64,000 bases of DNA from Enoplolaimus lenunculus (taxonomy: Eukaryota > Nematoda > Enoplea > Enoplida > Thoracostomopsidae): the NCBI GenBank assembly GCA_030248215.1, contig JASANG010002673.1, forward strand, positions 213,538-277,537, in the 5' to 3' direction. Under the pieces are notes generated by a model, which saw only the letters and a list, made by a program, of their open reading frames with translations, did no database searches and was not told where the DNA came from. The position numbers and the translations under genes are program-made. Every line of letters starts with the position of its first letter. The stretch's first letter is position 1. Below, one piece after another: positions 1-11,500 of this stretch.

Positions 1-113
1 AGCATACAAGAGTTTACGACGACTTACAATCAAGGTACGAAATTTTTCTGGGAGGCCAAAATTCTTCAATGAGGGGGCTGAGCCCTCTCGAGACCGCATC
101 TTTCTACGGACCC
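1..113 (+). mobile_element. Family F MITE, right-hand part
   Basis: This matches the interior and right end of the F family seen whole at 31398-31514 and 57159-57312: the 'gacttacaa..caaggt', 'ttttctggg' and 'ctgagccc' blocks, then a degraded 'ctacggaccc' end. The left end lies outside the window. It is non-coding. Confidence 0.6.
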
Positions 114-305
114 AAATCGTACGATACTTGACTAATTTCAATTAAATACGTCGCTTCTTGACAGAGCCCTAAACTTGTCCCGGATCTACGGCAATCCGTC
201 ACCTGACAACTTGCAGTCCGACAGCGTCCTAAAAGCCTACGTGAAATCCTTAATAATCCTACACATAGGAATACGTAGTGATGGGCGACAAATGGACGAG
301 TCGAT

Positions 306-440
306 GGGCTCATGTAAAGATCAGGGGCGGAGAGTTTTTTGTGGCACTTTTGACTAATTTTTTGCTTCGCTTACGCATAGGCTTAGAAATATGCTCATTA
401 CCACGCTTAGACTTAGGCTTAGCAACTAGTTTTATTACCA
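306..440 (+). mobile_element. T1 telomere-repeat MITE, truncated
   Basis: The left end (CATGTAAAGATCAGGGGCGG), the poly-T stretch and degenerate TTAGGC-like units are present. The right inverted end is missing, so this is a decayed copy. Confidence 0.65.
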
Positions 441-2799
441 TATCATTGTGCGTCTGTGTGTGTGTGAACGTAGCTTTGTTCCAGTACACAGCTGTTTGAG
501 CTACCTCTGTGCGACGAAAGTCTATTTTTAGATAAACCCAATGTTGACAAACGGGCAAATGCCAAACGCGACTAAATAAATATGACACGAACAGACCATC
601 ACAACAAATAACACGGTTCCAATCTGAAGGAAATTTTGTCGGAAGCGGAATCGGAATCAGAATTTTTTGTCGGAACCGGAATCGGAATTAAAGTTTTAGA
701 ATTACCATCAAAAACTAAAGTGTATGAGTTTTGAATGTTTCCGTATGTTTGTTTGGTTCACAGTTTCAATAAAATTTCTTGTATAACTGACTGTATTAGA
801 CATCTACTAACCTGTATAATTATGATATTAATGGAGGCCTGCCAATAATTCTAAGGGTAGCATGTTAATTCTCAAAGCACTGGAACAACTTGGCCTTAAG
901 TTTAAATGCAGCTAAGCATTTTGAGCATTTCAAAAGTTATAAATATGAAGTCTTATGAAATCATAAATAACACGACCCAGATTTTTTTAAATTAACCAAT
1001 TCTATGGAACGTGATTTTCACTACAGTAAGGATACTGTTGAACCCAATATCGGGCTATATTTGAAAACTAGTGGGGCTAACATCACTGCTTGCCGCTATG
1101 AAGAAGAATTATAAGTTTAGATTTTGTTATTCGTTTAAAGGTAGAGCTTAAAGTTTTCAATTGCAGTCACATTTTGACAATCAGCGAAATAAATGATTGT
1201 GCTACTGAGAATACTTACTAACAAAAACAAACAGATATGGAAACAAACGAAATAATAGGCAAAATTAAAGTTCACTCAGCTCAAACAAATTCATAACCGA
1301 AAAATCCGAATTCCGGTAGCGGAATAGAAGCCAGTCGGACTCGGAATCGGAACTCAAATTTTTTCGCAATTTTAGCCGGAATCGGAATACCGCTGAAACC
1401 CTGACAAATAATAAGCAAATTCGCGAGCAATACATACGCGTAAATTCCACAACAATACATACACATACACATATATACGTACGTACGTAACAAAACAACG
1501 ATCCGACCACTAAGTTATCTTTAATTTTAAATTAATAACCGTAAAATTTTCCCACTGTGTGTTGTCGCCTGTGACATTAAAAACTACAGATGTACAGCAT
1601 AGAGAGAAATATTACAAAGCCGTCAAGCATTTGCAACAGGAAGGCACCCTGCACTACCTGTTAAACTGCGCTCCGGTAGTAAATATACAGCACTCTGTAG
1701 TACACTCAAAACGCTTTTCTAAGTCTACTTGCACAGTGTTTGTGTTTGCATTTTTTTTACTCTAAGCACAAGGCGCAGACAAAAAACCTATTAATACATG
1801 TGTTTTGTTCATAATAATAATAATAACACTTCACCATAGTTTACGTACGTACTACAACACAGCAACAGTAAATCGCAACACCATACGGTAAAGGTAAGTA
1901 TATATCTATCAAATGTTTGCTTACAGGGCCGAAGCAGTCACCCCTCATACGCCCATTTGGTTCCTGGGAGCCACACTCCTACAGGGACCTCCTTCATAAC
2001 CGGTTGAAACAAAAAACTGCCTAAGTTTTAAAATACGTCTGGCCAGTCGGTCGATTCCCTCGTGAGTTTGGGGGAAGCCCCACACCCCTGTCTGCTCTCC
2101 AAGCACTGCTTGCTTATATACCAAATATTGTTGCTAGAAAATATTAAAACTTTATGGATACGCAACAATTTTTGTTGAGTGGATTGTTGAATATACAGTA
2201 GATATATTACATACGTATATATATAAAATAATAATATGTATATACGTATGTAACATATCCACTGTATATTCACCAATCCACTCGACAAACTAAATTTAAA
2301 AAAAACAGATGACAATACGAATACAGGTGGGCTTTAGAACAAAAATACCAGCGCGCAATAGCTCAAAGCAAACACATTTTACAGTCAATTAACACATCAA
2401 TACAACACTCTGCTCAGCAAACGCTGGTTTTCAACTGAGCTGTTGTTATGTTTGACTTTTCTACGAAACTAAAATATATATACATATACGTACCTGAGTT
2501 CTGTGAAAATAGAGACAATTTAAAATCGGTTTCGCTACAACTTTTCAATTTCATGGTTAAAAGAAAACAATTTAGCATAATCATCATAACAGGTCTATCA
2601 AACGCCACAAAATAGAATAGTCAGTGCCGCGGCCAGGGGCGAAGCCAGGCCTTTTTCGCGAGGGGCGGAGTGATATTCAGAGGATGAGAGAATTCGCAAG
2701 CCTAGGGGCAAGGGGAATACATAAATTTCTTAAATCAGCGGAACGAACCGGAAGTGCCGTTGAAAATGCAAAAAGTTTAAAGTACACGCTGAAAACAAT
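441..2799. other. Gene-free stretch with decayed family G fragments
   Basis: No exon could be supported on either strand. Tracts rich in CGGAATCGGAA at about 630-700 and 1300-1425 look like decayed G-family interior; the second ends in 'gaaaccctg', a weathered G end. Short simple repeats occur at about 1817-1830 (ATA-type) and 2200-2250 (TA-rich). A short plus-strand open stretch at 1559-1765 has an AG just before it but no recognisable domain. For the ankyrin gene on the minus strand, this is downstream intron or beyond. Confidence 0.5.
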
Positions 2800-2868
2800 G
2801 GCCCATGTAAAGATCATGGGCGGAGTGTTTTTCTGTGAGACTGCAATTGAGCAAGCTTAAGCTTTTAT
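2800..2868 (+). mobile_element. T1 MITE left-end fragment
   Basis: Only the left terminal block remains (GGCCCATGTAAAGATCATGG, then TTTTTCTGTGAGACTGCAAT and the 'gcttaagctttt' block). There is no telomere-like array and no right end. Confidence 0.6.
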
Positions 2869-2965
2869 TGGAGGGTTTAAGCAGGTTGCCCACTAACATT
2901 TACATCGCTGCGCCTGAACCTGTACTATATAAAGGTACTATGTCGTCAATATTATATCATAGGAT

Positions 2966-3362
2966 CAGGGTGCAACCGGAATTCCGGTTCCGGTTCCGGC
3001 ATTTTTTCACCTTCCGGTTTCGGTTCCGGTAAATTTTTACCGGATTTAAAAATTCCGGTATTATAATTTGGCCGTTTTCTTAACATTGCTAATTTTTAAG
3101 AATCTCTTTTGAAAGCCACTTGTACTCCGAATATAAGCCATTGATGGTGGATTTCACTTCAGTCGATGATGAAAATCTAAAATACAACAAATAAAATAAA
3201 TACCTATGTTCGACTAAGGTTATTTCACAAATAATAGAGCAAAAAATAAGATTAAAATGAAATTTTTGGTGAAATGCAATTTTCATTTTCCGGTTCCGGT
3301 TCCGGTAAAATTTTCAAATTCCGGTTCCGGTTCCGGTAAATTGTAATTCCGGTTGCACCCTG
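2966..3362. mobile_element. Family G MITE (hAT-like), complete
   Basis: Terminal inverted repeats start CAGGGTGCAACCGGAATTCC on the left and end GGTTGCACCCTG on the right. The interior is built from CCGGTTCCGG-type units near both ends. It is flanked by a perfect 8-bp direct repeat, CATAGGAT, at 2958-2965 and 3363-3370. CAGGG ends with 8-bp duplications are typical of hAT elements. No transposase is encoded. Confidence 0.9.
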
Positions 3363-3370
3363 CATAGGAT

Positions 3371-4473
3371 TAACACACACGTTAATTAATGCTGGACGCG
3401 AACGTTTCTCGATGACGAGTTTTCCTCCGCGATTACAGTTTGCGTCCGCGTGTATGTGCCCCCACTCTTCTTGGTAAGCTGTGACGCTCCCAAACTTGAT
3501 ACTTTACAAGGCGCACACCCGATTTCGCAGGCTTAACATGGGACGCTCGAATATCCTAGCCGCGGCACCGAGAACGCCGGTTGGCCACTAGAGAACATTA
3601 TCTTGAAGCCACACATACACTGTGTTTAATGAATTTCCACATTCTACTAACACTTGCGTTTACAACTACGACGTCATTACATGTACAGAATGTTTACTCA
3701 TATACATAACTAACAGCAACACACAAATGTATTCTATTACAGTTTAATAATCAGTCAATTCAAGCATTGTTTTCAATAAATTGAAACACAGGCAAACCAG
3801 AAATTGGCTGACTTATCTGTTGCTCAGTTATACGCAACGTTTATATTTATTCACGAAACCCGAAAACAAATGCAAAATAACTAGCATGGTGCTACGGACG
3901 CGAAAAATTCTTGAATTGGTCTAATGTAACAGCATATTCTAGCAAAAAACAAAAACGTAATGGAATTAAAAATTGATGAAATTTGTCTACTATAATTTTA
4001 GGCATACACGGTTAGTAATTTTATACTTTTTTGATATGCTAAGTTGTGCCACCTCAAACAATGACGTTGCCTAAGCTCTACTATTCAGCAAAAGCCAGTA
4101 ATTCGAAGTATCGGACTTGAATAAGTCTACATATATCCGTATTTTGCCATAGCCGAAAATTCTGTCTCACATTAATAGTTGATACGTAAGTGGAAAACAA
4201 TAGCTCGAATAGACAAAATCAACTACACTAACGCAAAAAATTTTAAGCTTGTATATTTACAAACAAAAGTAAAAAGGGCTTACAATGCTATGTGTTCCAA
4301 TTTCTTCAAAAAACAAGCAGTGCGCATCTGTTTCAAAAACCTTGTATGCACCCACGGTGATGAGCAACAGGGGCAAACGGATTTCCGATTCCGGTTAAAA
4401 TTTCGAAGTGAAACCAATTCCGACTTCGACAAAATGCAGTTCCGTTTGGCACCAAAATGAGCAACTTACTCAC
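3371..4473. other. Presumed ankyrin intron, nothing recognised
   Basis: This lies immediately downstream of the last ankyrin exon found. I looked on the minus strand for the next 33-residue repeat (a TALHIA-like motif) and did not see it. A weathered G fragment ('acggatttccgattccggtt') lies at about 4377-4400. Confidence 0.45.
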
Positions 4474-5204
4474 CATTGTTGGTGCGTCAACACGAGCGCC
4501 TTGATCCAGCAAGTATCGAACAACATCCCCGTGATCGTCTTTCGCTGCCAAATGAAGAGCAGTAAGACCATTCTATAACCAACACAAATATTTCAATGAT
4601 AAATAGGTAACCGGCTGACTTGACTACCTCAGTCTCGCTTTTTTGCCTAACTGGAAAACCATTGTCTCCCCGTTGTCTAAGAAGTGGATCAACAAGTTTC
4701 AGGTGCCACTAACGTTTAGTCTCAAACATACCAGATAAATAAAAATATATACCGAATTAGATGTATTGACATCCATTCCATTATCGATATAATCTTTCAC
4801 TCGTCTTAAATCACCTGCTCGAGCTGCACGCAAATATTCGGCACAAGACTCATCACTCTGAAAAAACAAGAATTTTAGTATGCTCAAGAAAACCAAGTGC
4901 ATGCGAAAGCGGTGCATAATTTTTCTCCACCTGACAACACCAAAAAGTAAGTTATAAACCTCTTTAAAGTTGAATTCGGTGTCTAGTATATAGAAAGCCT
5001 ATCCAAACATACGTACTGCAGTTCAAACAAACAAAAACTTTACTACGTATAGGAACAATATCGAGGACGCATTTAAGACATATACCGTATGCGCCTTTTA
5101 ATTGCTACATATTTCACCTCAACGTGTTTCTCATGTTTCTTCTCTTTAAATGCTGCATTTCCCGAAGGATAAGGATACTGAGTTTGTTGAACCGGCTCTG
5201 GCAT
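4474..5204 (-). CDS. Ankyrin (ANK/unc-44 type), first three coding exons
   Basis: Membrane-skeleton adaptor: ankyrins use stacked 33-residue repeats to bind membrane proteins and link them to spectrin. Exons are 5204-5118 (29 codons, starting MPEPVQQTQYPYPSG), 4857-4753 (35 codons, with SDESCAEYLRAARAGDLRRV and NGMDVNT) and 4572-4474 (33 codons, NGLTALHLAAKDDHGDVV through VDAPTM). All joins are phase 0 with GT donors and AG acceptors, and the last exon is exactly one ankyrin repeat. The YLRAARAGxL..V..YI.NGxDVN then NGLTALHLA order matches the start of animal ankyrins, and the same exon boundaries are known from vertebrate ANK genes. The start is the first in-frame ATG of a short charged leader; an acceptor-like TTTCAG lies about 40 bases upstream. 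Later repeats, the spectrin-binding and death domains are not in the window. A smaller ankyrin-repeat protein cannot be excluded, but the leader resembles ankyrin itself. Confidence 0.85.
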
Positions 5205-5296
5205 GTTAGTATTTCATGGCAGTCAATATTATGTTAGGAACTGAAATGTATGCATTTTATGTATAAATATGCTTATATATACCGACGTTTTAAACA

Positions 5297-5540
5297 TGCA
5301 TCAGGAGTGGTTCTACCAAGTAGCTGGAAAAGAGGGCTAGAGCGGGGATCGAAATCTCAGCCTATGGATCCTTAAGCGAGCACTCTACCACTGCGCCACG
5401 TAGCCCGCCTCTCCAACTGCATTTTTCGTCGACTATATGTGTCGACTGTATGCTGCCACTTAGCATACATACAGTGCACTACACTATTTTGCATACGCAC
5501 ATAACGGACAAGCATGTTTCACATGCTTCCATGCCCTTAT
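5297..5540 (-). mobile_element. Family I: tRNA-headed SINE-like repeat, copy 1
   Basis: Read on the minus strand, 5406-5329 has a tRNA-like module with a good A box (TGGCGCAGTGG) and B box (TTCGATCCC). A clear anticodon arm cannot be drawn, so this is not a functional tRNA. A body of about 130 bases ('gtcgactatatgtgtcgac', 'aacggacaagcatgt') follows at higher coordinates. The same unit recurs at 5650-5890. Confidence 0.65.
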
Positions 5541-5649
5541 TTTTAACAAGGTCGTCCCTTGACCGTCCATCCTATTTTCGACTGGATACCGTGTTCATAG
5601 CGCGGCAATTTACAATTGCGCTCACGGCGTAGGCCCCATGTCAGTCAAG

Positions 5650-5890
5650 TAGGATCCGAGACATCAGACCTTACTAAGCAGCTGAAAAAGCGGGATAGAG
5701 CGGGGATCGAATTCTCAGCCTATGGATCCTTAAGCGAGCTCTCTACCACTGCGCCACGTAGCACGCCTCTCCAACTACATTTTTCTTCGACTATATGTGT
5801 CGACTGTATACTGCCAGCTAGTATAAATGCAGTGAACTGCACTATATTGCATGTGCACATAACGGACAAGCATGTCTCACATGCTTACAG
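5650..5890 (-). mobile_element. Family I: tRNA-headed SINE-like repeat, copy 2
   Basis: Same order of tRNA-like head (A and B boxes at about 5764-5687, minus strand) and body as copy 1, with scattered substitutions. The copies lie about 350 bases apart in the same orientation, so either local duplication or two insertions is possible. Confidence 0.65.
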
Positions 5891-6595
5891 TGGCACTAGT
5901 GTGCATAGTAGGCTAAAATGCATCCCAGTCTTCAGAAAACTCTATTGCAAATTTCTCACCCCATGCTTCGCCAGCTAAGAGACATTTATATTTTATTCTC
6001 AGTTCAACAGGGCAATGACACTCCAATCTTTTCTTTGACAATTCGTTTAATCAAATTTTACTGAACTGAATTAGTTTTTACGAACTGAATAAGAGTTTTC
6101 GCACTCAGATAGCAACTGCACAAATGTATAATTAGCTACATTTTGACAACATTAAGTCAACTCAGTGCCAAGAAATCATGGTGTCAGCAGTAAAATGCAT
6201 TAATTTTAACTTGATTACGTATTAACATAAAATTGACATTCGTGCGCATTTCTGAATACGAAATATAAAACCAGTGCAAAGACTTCACATGTATAACAAG
6301 TGGAGCGTGCTTATGCACAAGACCACATACGAATACAAACCTAGTATTTTAAAATCCTGTTTAACAAACATCATATACAGCGCCGATAATTACCACAATA
6401 ACACTAGCTAAGTAAAACATTATAATACTGCAAAGACTGACAAATTTGGGAAAAGCTTCCAGGTACTCTGCTCGCTTCCGTAACGAGGTGTTTGTACGGA
6501 TTCTACATCGCTTCGAACAGGCTGGTAGTGAGTGGCTCGCATAAATTTTAAATGGTCATTTAAAGCTTTCATTTTTTTACAAAATGTGTATATAT
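5891..6595. other. Gene-free stretch, nothing recognised
   Basis: AT-rich sequence without a supported exon, RNA gene or inverted-end element. Confidence 0.4.
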
Positions 6596-6599
6596 TCAT

Positions 6600-7012
6600 A
6601 CGTATGGCAAGTACCAGGTGTGTAGGTGGCTGTGCCAGTCTTAATATATTTCAAACTAAAACTAAAACAAAACTAATACCAACCCAAATCCACACTTTAA
6701 AGGAGTCCCTGGCTCCACCTTGTCTCTCTTAGAAATTAAGTTAAGCTCAGTCGTTGCTAGCACGGGCAAAAATAGAAAAATCTATGCGTGGTGGCTGAGC
6801 CGCAATGTAGTTATACAGGAGCCCTGCGTGGTCATTTTGAATAATGTTGCATATGTGAGGTAGCTAGTCAGCACAGGGTGCTCGCGTCATATTGTTGTTC
6901 TGTGTGTTCTTGTTGTTTTAAAATCTAGGTTTTAGAGAGTGTCCGAGACCCCAATGCCTCACAAATTATGCAAAACAATCAAAAATGGGGGCTGGGGTAG
7001 CCAGCTTCCATA
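6600..7012 (+). mobile_element. Family K repeat
   Basis: Shares its ends and interior with 60958-61374 in the opposite orientation: 'gtaggtggctgtgcca' at one end, 'gtccctggctccacc' inside and 'ggctggggtagccagc' at the other end. A partial copy lies at 35850-35990. It is non-coding. Confidence 0.55.
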
Positions 7013-7940
7013 TTCATTCTATAATGCATGCTCCACAATATCTGGTGTACACCGTGTGGAAAAATGCATCGGCAATTGACGATGACTTACGCTAATTTAA
7101 AAACAGCAAGTAGCACGTCCTTAGATTTCAGTTTTTAATTTTTAAAAACAAGTACAACGAGGGCCTGATGACAATACCACACCCTGTACTTAAAGGACCG
7201 GTTTTGTCCTGACAGTGTTCCCTTCGACATTATTTCATGTTTCCGCAACTCAGCCAAAATGTTTCAAACCTTTTAAACTGGAACCTTAAACCGTTATAGT
7301 TCATTTTTGCATTTTTGCACGAAAACTAGTGCGCAGTAAATTTAAGAGTACGCTAGTATTAATACGCGCATCCGGTTGTCTTGACCGCTTTTCTGCCCTT
7401 TGTGGCAGTTTTGACAACAGTACTCAAACAGAAAACAGGACTCTGAACGCTAGGTTTTCCGCTGAGAGAGGTGAAGAAAAATCAGAAGCATACGGTTTTC
7501 GATGGAAAAACGGAAAAGTGGAAAAATCCAAATGAATAAATTGTTTTCTCTTTCGGTCCATAATGAACGGTGAGGTTTGATGTGGCTGGAAAATTGTAAT
7601 GTTCCCTCCTCGAAAACGAGAGAAGTGAAAACTTCTAGTGTATACGTTTTCCTTTGAATTTTAGTAAGTGATATTTGAAAGCTAATTGAAGCATATAAAA
7701 CGAGAAAGTGGAAAAGTTAAACGTATAGGTTTCATCTCTTTTGGCAGAGGCGAATTTGTTTTCTTCGAATACCTTCGTTCACAGCCTTTTTGTACTGTGT
7801 ATTCAAATGGTGCCGCGTTTGTAAAATGAAACGTGTCGGTCAAAACCGCAACGAGCGCTGATATAAACAGTGTTTCGCATATCCATGCTTGCCCTTTAGA
7901 TATAATTTAAGCTTTCTAATTATGGATTTAAAAATCGTAA
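7013..7940. other. Gene-free stretch
   Basis: No supported exon. A short purine-rich repeat of the type 'cgagaaagtggaaaag' occurs several times between about 7440 and 7720. Nothing else is recognised. Confidence 0.4.
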
Positions 7941-8126
7941 GGCCAATGTTACTTTTAGGAGCGTAAACAGCAGATTAAGCGTATTCCTAAAGCCTAAGCG
8001 TAAGCCTAAGCGTTGCAAAAACAAATTCCTAAGCCTACGCCTAAGCAAAAAACGTAATCTAAAATTTATACTTACCCTTTTATGGACTCATCAGAAACCT
8101 GGACGCCCCTTAAAATGGGTCAACCG
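7941..8126 (-). mobile_element. T2 telomere-repeat MITE
   Basis: Left end GGCCAATGTTACTTTTAGGA, then CCTAAG arrays split by 'cgttgcaaaaa', then the other inverted end (AACCTGGACGCCCCTTAAA). The extreme right end is eroded. Confidence 0.75.
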
Positions 8127-8217
8127 TAATATCCCAAAGGAAAAATTTTGATAGTCTTGTGTGGCTTTACAACGGTGATGTGATTGTTAAATCCCTTGAC
8201 CGCACCATCACGACCGT

Positions 8218-8400
8218 GGCGGTCAATGTAAAGAACATGGGCGGAATAGTATTAATAAACATATTCTAAACCGTAAGCCTCAGTGTATAATAAGACTGAG
8301 CATATTCCTAAGCCTAAACCTAATCCAAGCGAAAAAATTAGTCTAACACTTACGCTTACTCTATTGCAGTCCCACAGAAAAACGTTCGGCCGCAGATGTT
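8218..8400 (-). mobile_element. T1 telomere-repeat MITE
   Basis: Begins GGTCAATGTAAAGAACATGG, contains 'cctaagcctaaacctaa', then the 'agtctaa..cttac..ctctattgcagt' block, and ends in an eroded inverted end at 8385-8400. It lies just downstream of the 7B2 gene. Confidence 0.75.
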
Positions 8401-8552
8401 TATACAGGCCGCCGTATGGTTATGCGCCTAAATTAATGGCCCTAAAATTGCGAAACTGTGAGTGTCGATAGACAGTAAACATTTTCGACCAATCAACCTA
8501 AAGCTTTTATTCATATAAAATGAATGATATATTTAGTATGAATTAAAATAAT

Positions 8553-8558
8553 TTTATT
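8553..8558 (-). terminator. Poly(A) signal of the 7B2 gene
   Basis: On the minus strand AATAAA lies 9 bases after the 7B2 stop codon. This would give a very short 3' UTR. Confidence 0.6.
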
Positions 8559-8567
8559 TGAGATCAA

Positions 8568-11500
8568 TCATCCTTTCTTTTGTCCAACTTGATGATGAAT
8601 AGGGCCCATTAAGTAGGGATTCACCCGCTTTCGGGGTCGAGTATAGTCTGTGTCGATGCTGCGTTTTACTCTAAGCGCCTGCAATATAAACAGAAGTTAT
8701 ATAGTAGAATCATTCTAAGTCAAATTGAAATTGTTGTATATATTAATTTCCAATGATATATTATATATAATATATATCAATGTGCAACCGGAGGTGAAAA
8801 ATACCGAAGCCCGAGGTGAACAAAATTTGCCGGAGCCGAAGTGAAGCCGGATGCGCGGCAAAATTAGGTAGTTCAAATGATAATTTGCAAATTTTAGCAA
8901 ATATCTGGGAGTTGTTGTTGGTTTTATACTTTAATATATTTTTACGAAATCTCGACAATGATTTTACTCGAAATTGTAGCAAAAGTTAAAATGAAACGCT
9001 CCAAACAAATAAACTTTGTAAAAGCAATGCAAGATTCCGCTACCGAAATTTGCCGGAACCGCCTGACACTAACACATATTTGTCTACAACTCCAGAGACA
9101 TTTTTATTTTTAGAATTTTTCAGAAATCGGTGCCTGAAATTACTTTGACTTTATTAAAACGTTGAAATTTAAAACTGTATTTTATAAACGATTAACACAA
9201 ATATTTCTGAAATATAAGACAAATGTGTCTTTAAAATATAACACTAGTTTAGTTTTGCTGATTCGCCACTCTTGTTCGATTCACTACAGTATATACTCTT
9301 AAGCGAAGCAACTCGTTTACATACAATAAAATGCAAAACTGGTTCATTTTATTTAAACCTAAATATTCAGCGGCTTTTATACTATAAAGATAACCTTATA
9401 TTAGGCTTAGAAAATATATGTCATGGTTCAATATCAACAGGCCCATAACCAGCTCACCATGCAACGGGGGACTAAAATTTTTCCAGGAGAGGTATACAAG
9501 GATATTCAATGACTTACAAGGAAGGTTGAAAATTTTGGCCCATGTAAAGATCAGGGTCGGAACGTTTTTCTGTAGGACTGCAAAAGATTAAGCTAAAGCT
9601 TTAGACTACTTTTTTGCTTGGCTTAGGCTTAGGCTTAGGCTTAGGAATATGTTCATTCTTAGGCTTAGGCTTAAGCTTAAGCTATAGGCTTAGGAATATG
9701 TTTATAATACTGCTCCGGCTCTGTTCTTAACATTGGCCAAAATTTTCTAGGGGACGCCAAAATTTTTCCAGGGGAGAGCTGAGCCACCCTGCCCCCCCCC
9801 CTTGGGAACGGGCCCGAATTTCAAACGTTACTTGTTCACCCTATTTCAACATACTTGCCTTCTTCTTTTTACTGTGAAACTTTTTCGCAATCAAATTTGG
9901 ATGCATTCCCTCGATGTTCTATAACGAAACAAATCTTACTACTTTATTTAAAGACAATATATAGTTGAAAATTTCGCCATTAACCCTTTCGCACGTGAAT
10001 ATTTTCTATTTCATCTGAAATCGATGCGGCGAAAATATATTTAAGCAACGTTAACGGAGCAATAATTAACCCTTTCTCACATGAATATTTTCTATATCCC
10101 CCGAGACCTACTTTTATGCTAGGATTCGAACTCCAGTGATTGGAGTGGGAGGCGTATACCATCACCACTCAGCTATAGGAGCTTGACGCTCGAGCCCGAG
10201 GGGGCTCTCACGTCTTGTGCTGTTTAGTACTATGTATACGTGTTGCAATTGATAAACACGGTGCGATATATACTATTTAACGTATATACACTGCGCTTAG
10301 TTGCCTACAGGCAACTCAATGTGAGAAGGGGTTACTCTTTAGCGAATCGCTGCAACACACTGTACTCGTAGTACAATGTATCCAGATTCTGAAATGGAAC
10401 ATTTTGCTCCTGTGTTCCCGAAATAGGGGACCAATATCACACTTATGGACCCTCTGCCAAACTTTCAAAATTCGAAGCTTGGACATTAAGCTTTTTAGGC
10501 AAAGGTTAAACCAAACCCTCAACCGAAAGAATTGTAAGCACATAGGACAAGAAGATCTTCAGAGGGAGCAAGAACATTTGAAACAAATATCAACCAGTCG
10601 TCAGGGGTGAAGTTGTTCGTAAGATGGGGTGGACGAAACGTGCCCTTGGCGATTTTCACAGTGGCGAAAGTGTGAAAGCCAACGGTATGAATAGCGCTAT
10701 ACTTTTGATGACGTCCGAACGAACAGTTACGGACGACACCGCACGACAAGGATTGCACCACTTTTTGCGTAACAGATTTCAGTTGAACAGTTTTGATACA
10801 ATTACAGCCCCGTAGCCAGGTCACCTTGTGCTAGGAGAGCTAAAAATCTGTTAGGAGGGGCATTCAAGGGTTTTTATTGACTTGCAAGCAAGGTTGAAAA
10901 TTTTCTGGGGGACGGGCATTTTTTCAGGGGGAACAGCATCGTTCAATTACCGCTTCGTTAATCAACCGTTCCATGGTGTTCAATTCTTCGGTTGCGATAT
11001 CGCCGTCAGCGTTCGATCCCGGACAACTGAAAATATTTTAAATAATTTTAAAATAAATTCCCAGCTCCATATTAACTTCATGATCCGCAAAAAAGTATTG
11101 GTGTGCGAAAATGTGGTCCCAAAAAAGGATGGATTATCCACAATTGTGGAGTTTGAGGGATGTGGGTCCGCTATCACTGGTCGAAAATTCAGCAAAGTGA
11201 CCCGCGGTGAGAAAATGCAGAATTTTTTGACATAGCGCAGACAAGTGTAAGCGAGAAGCGAAACGCAATTTTAGTACTAAATTTTCGTACAAAATGTTGA
11301 ATTTGATTGCTATATATTGGGTAGCCTAGGCTTGCATGCCTACCTGGGTTGACCAGTAGCAAGCCGGCAAAGATAGCGTGAGCAAATTTGGCTATTAAAG
11401 ATACGCCTCATAAGACGGGTTGCACATCAGCGAAACCTTCAGCAAAACGCAAATCAACTGAACGCAACAAACTTTTCTAATTGGAGTTTGCATTTCATAT

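Noticed and set aside
5329-5764. Two functional tRNA genes
   Set aside because: A and B boxes are good, but the anticodon arm does not fold and both copies share a long non-tRNA body, so SINE-like repeats fit better.
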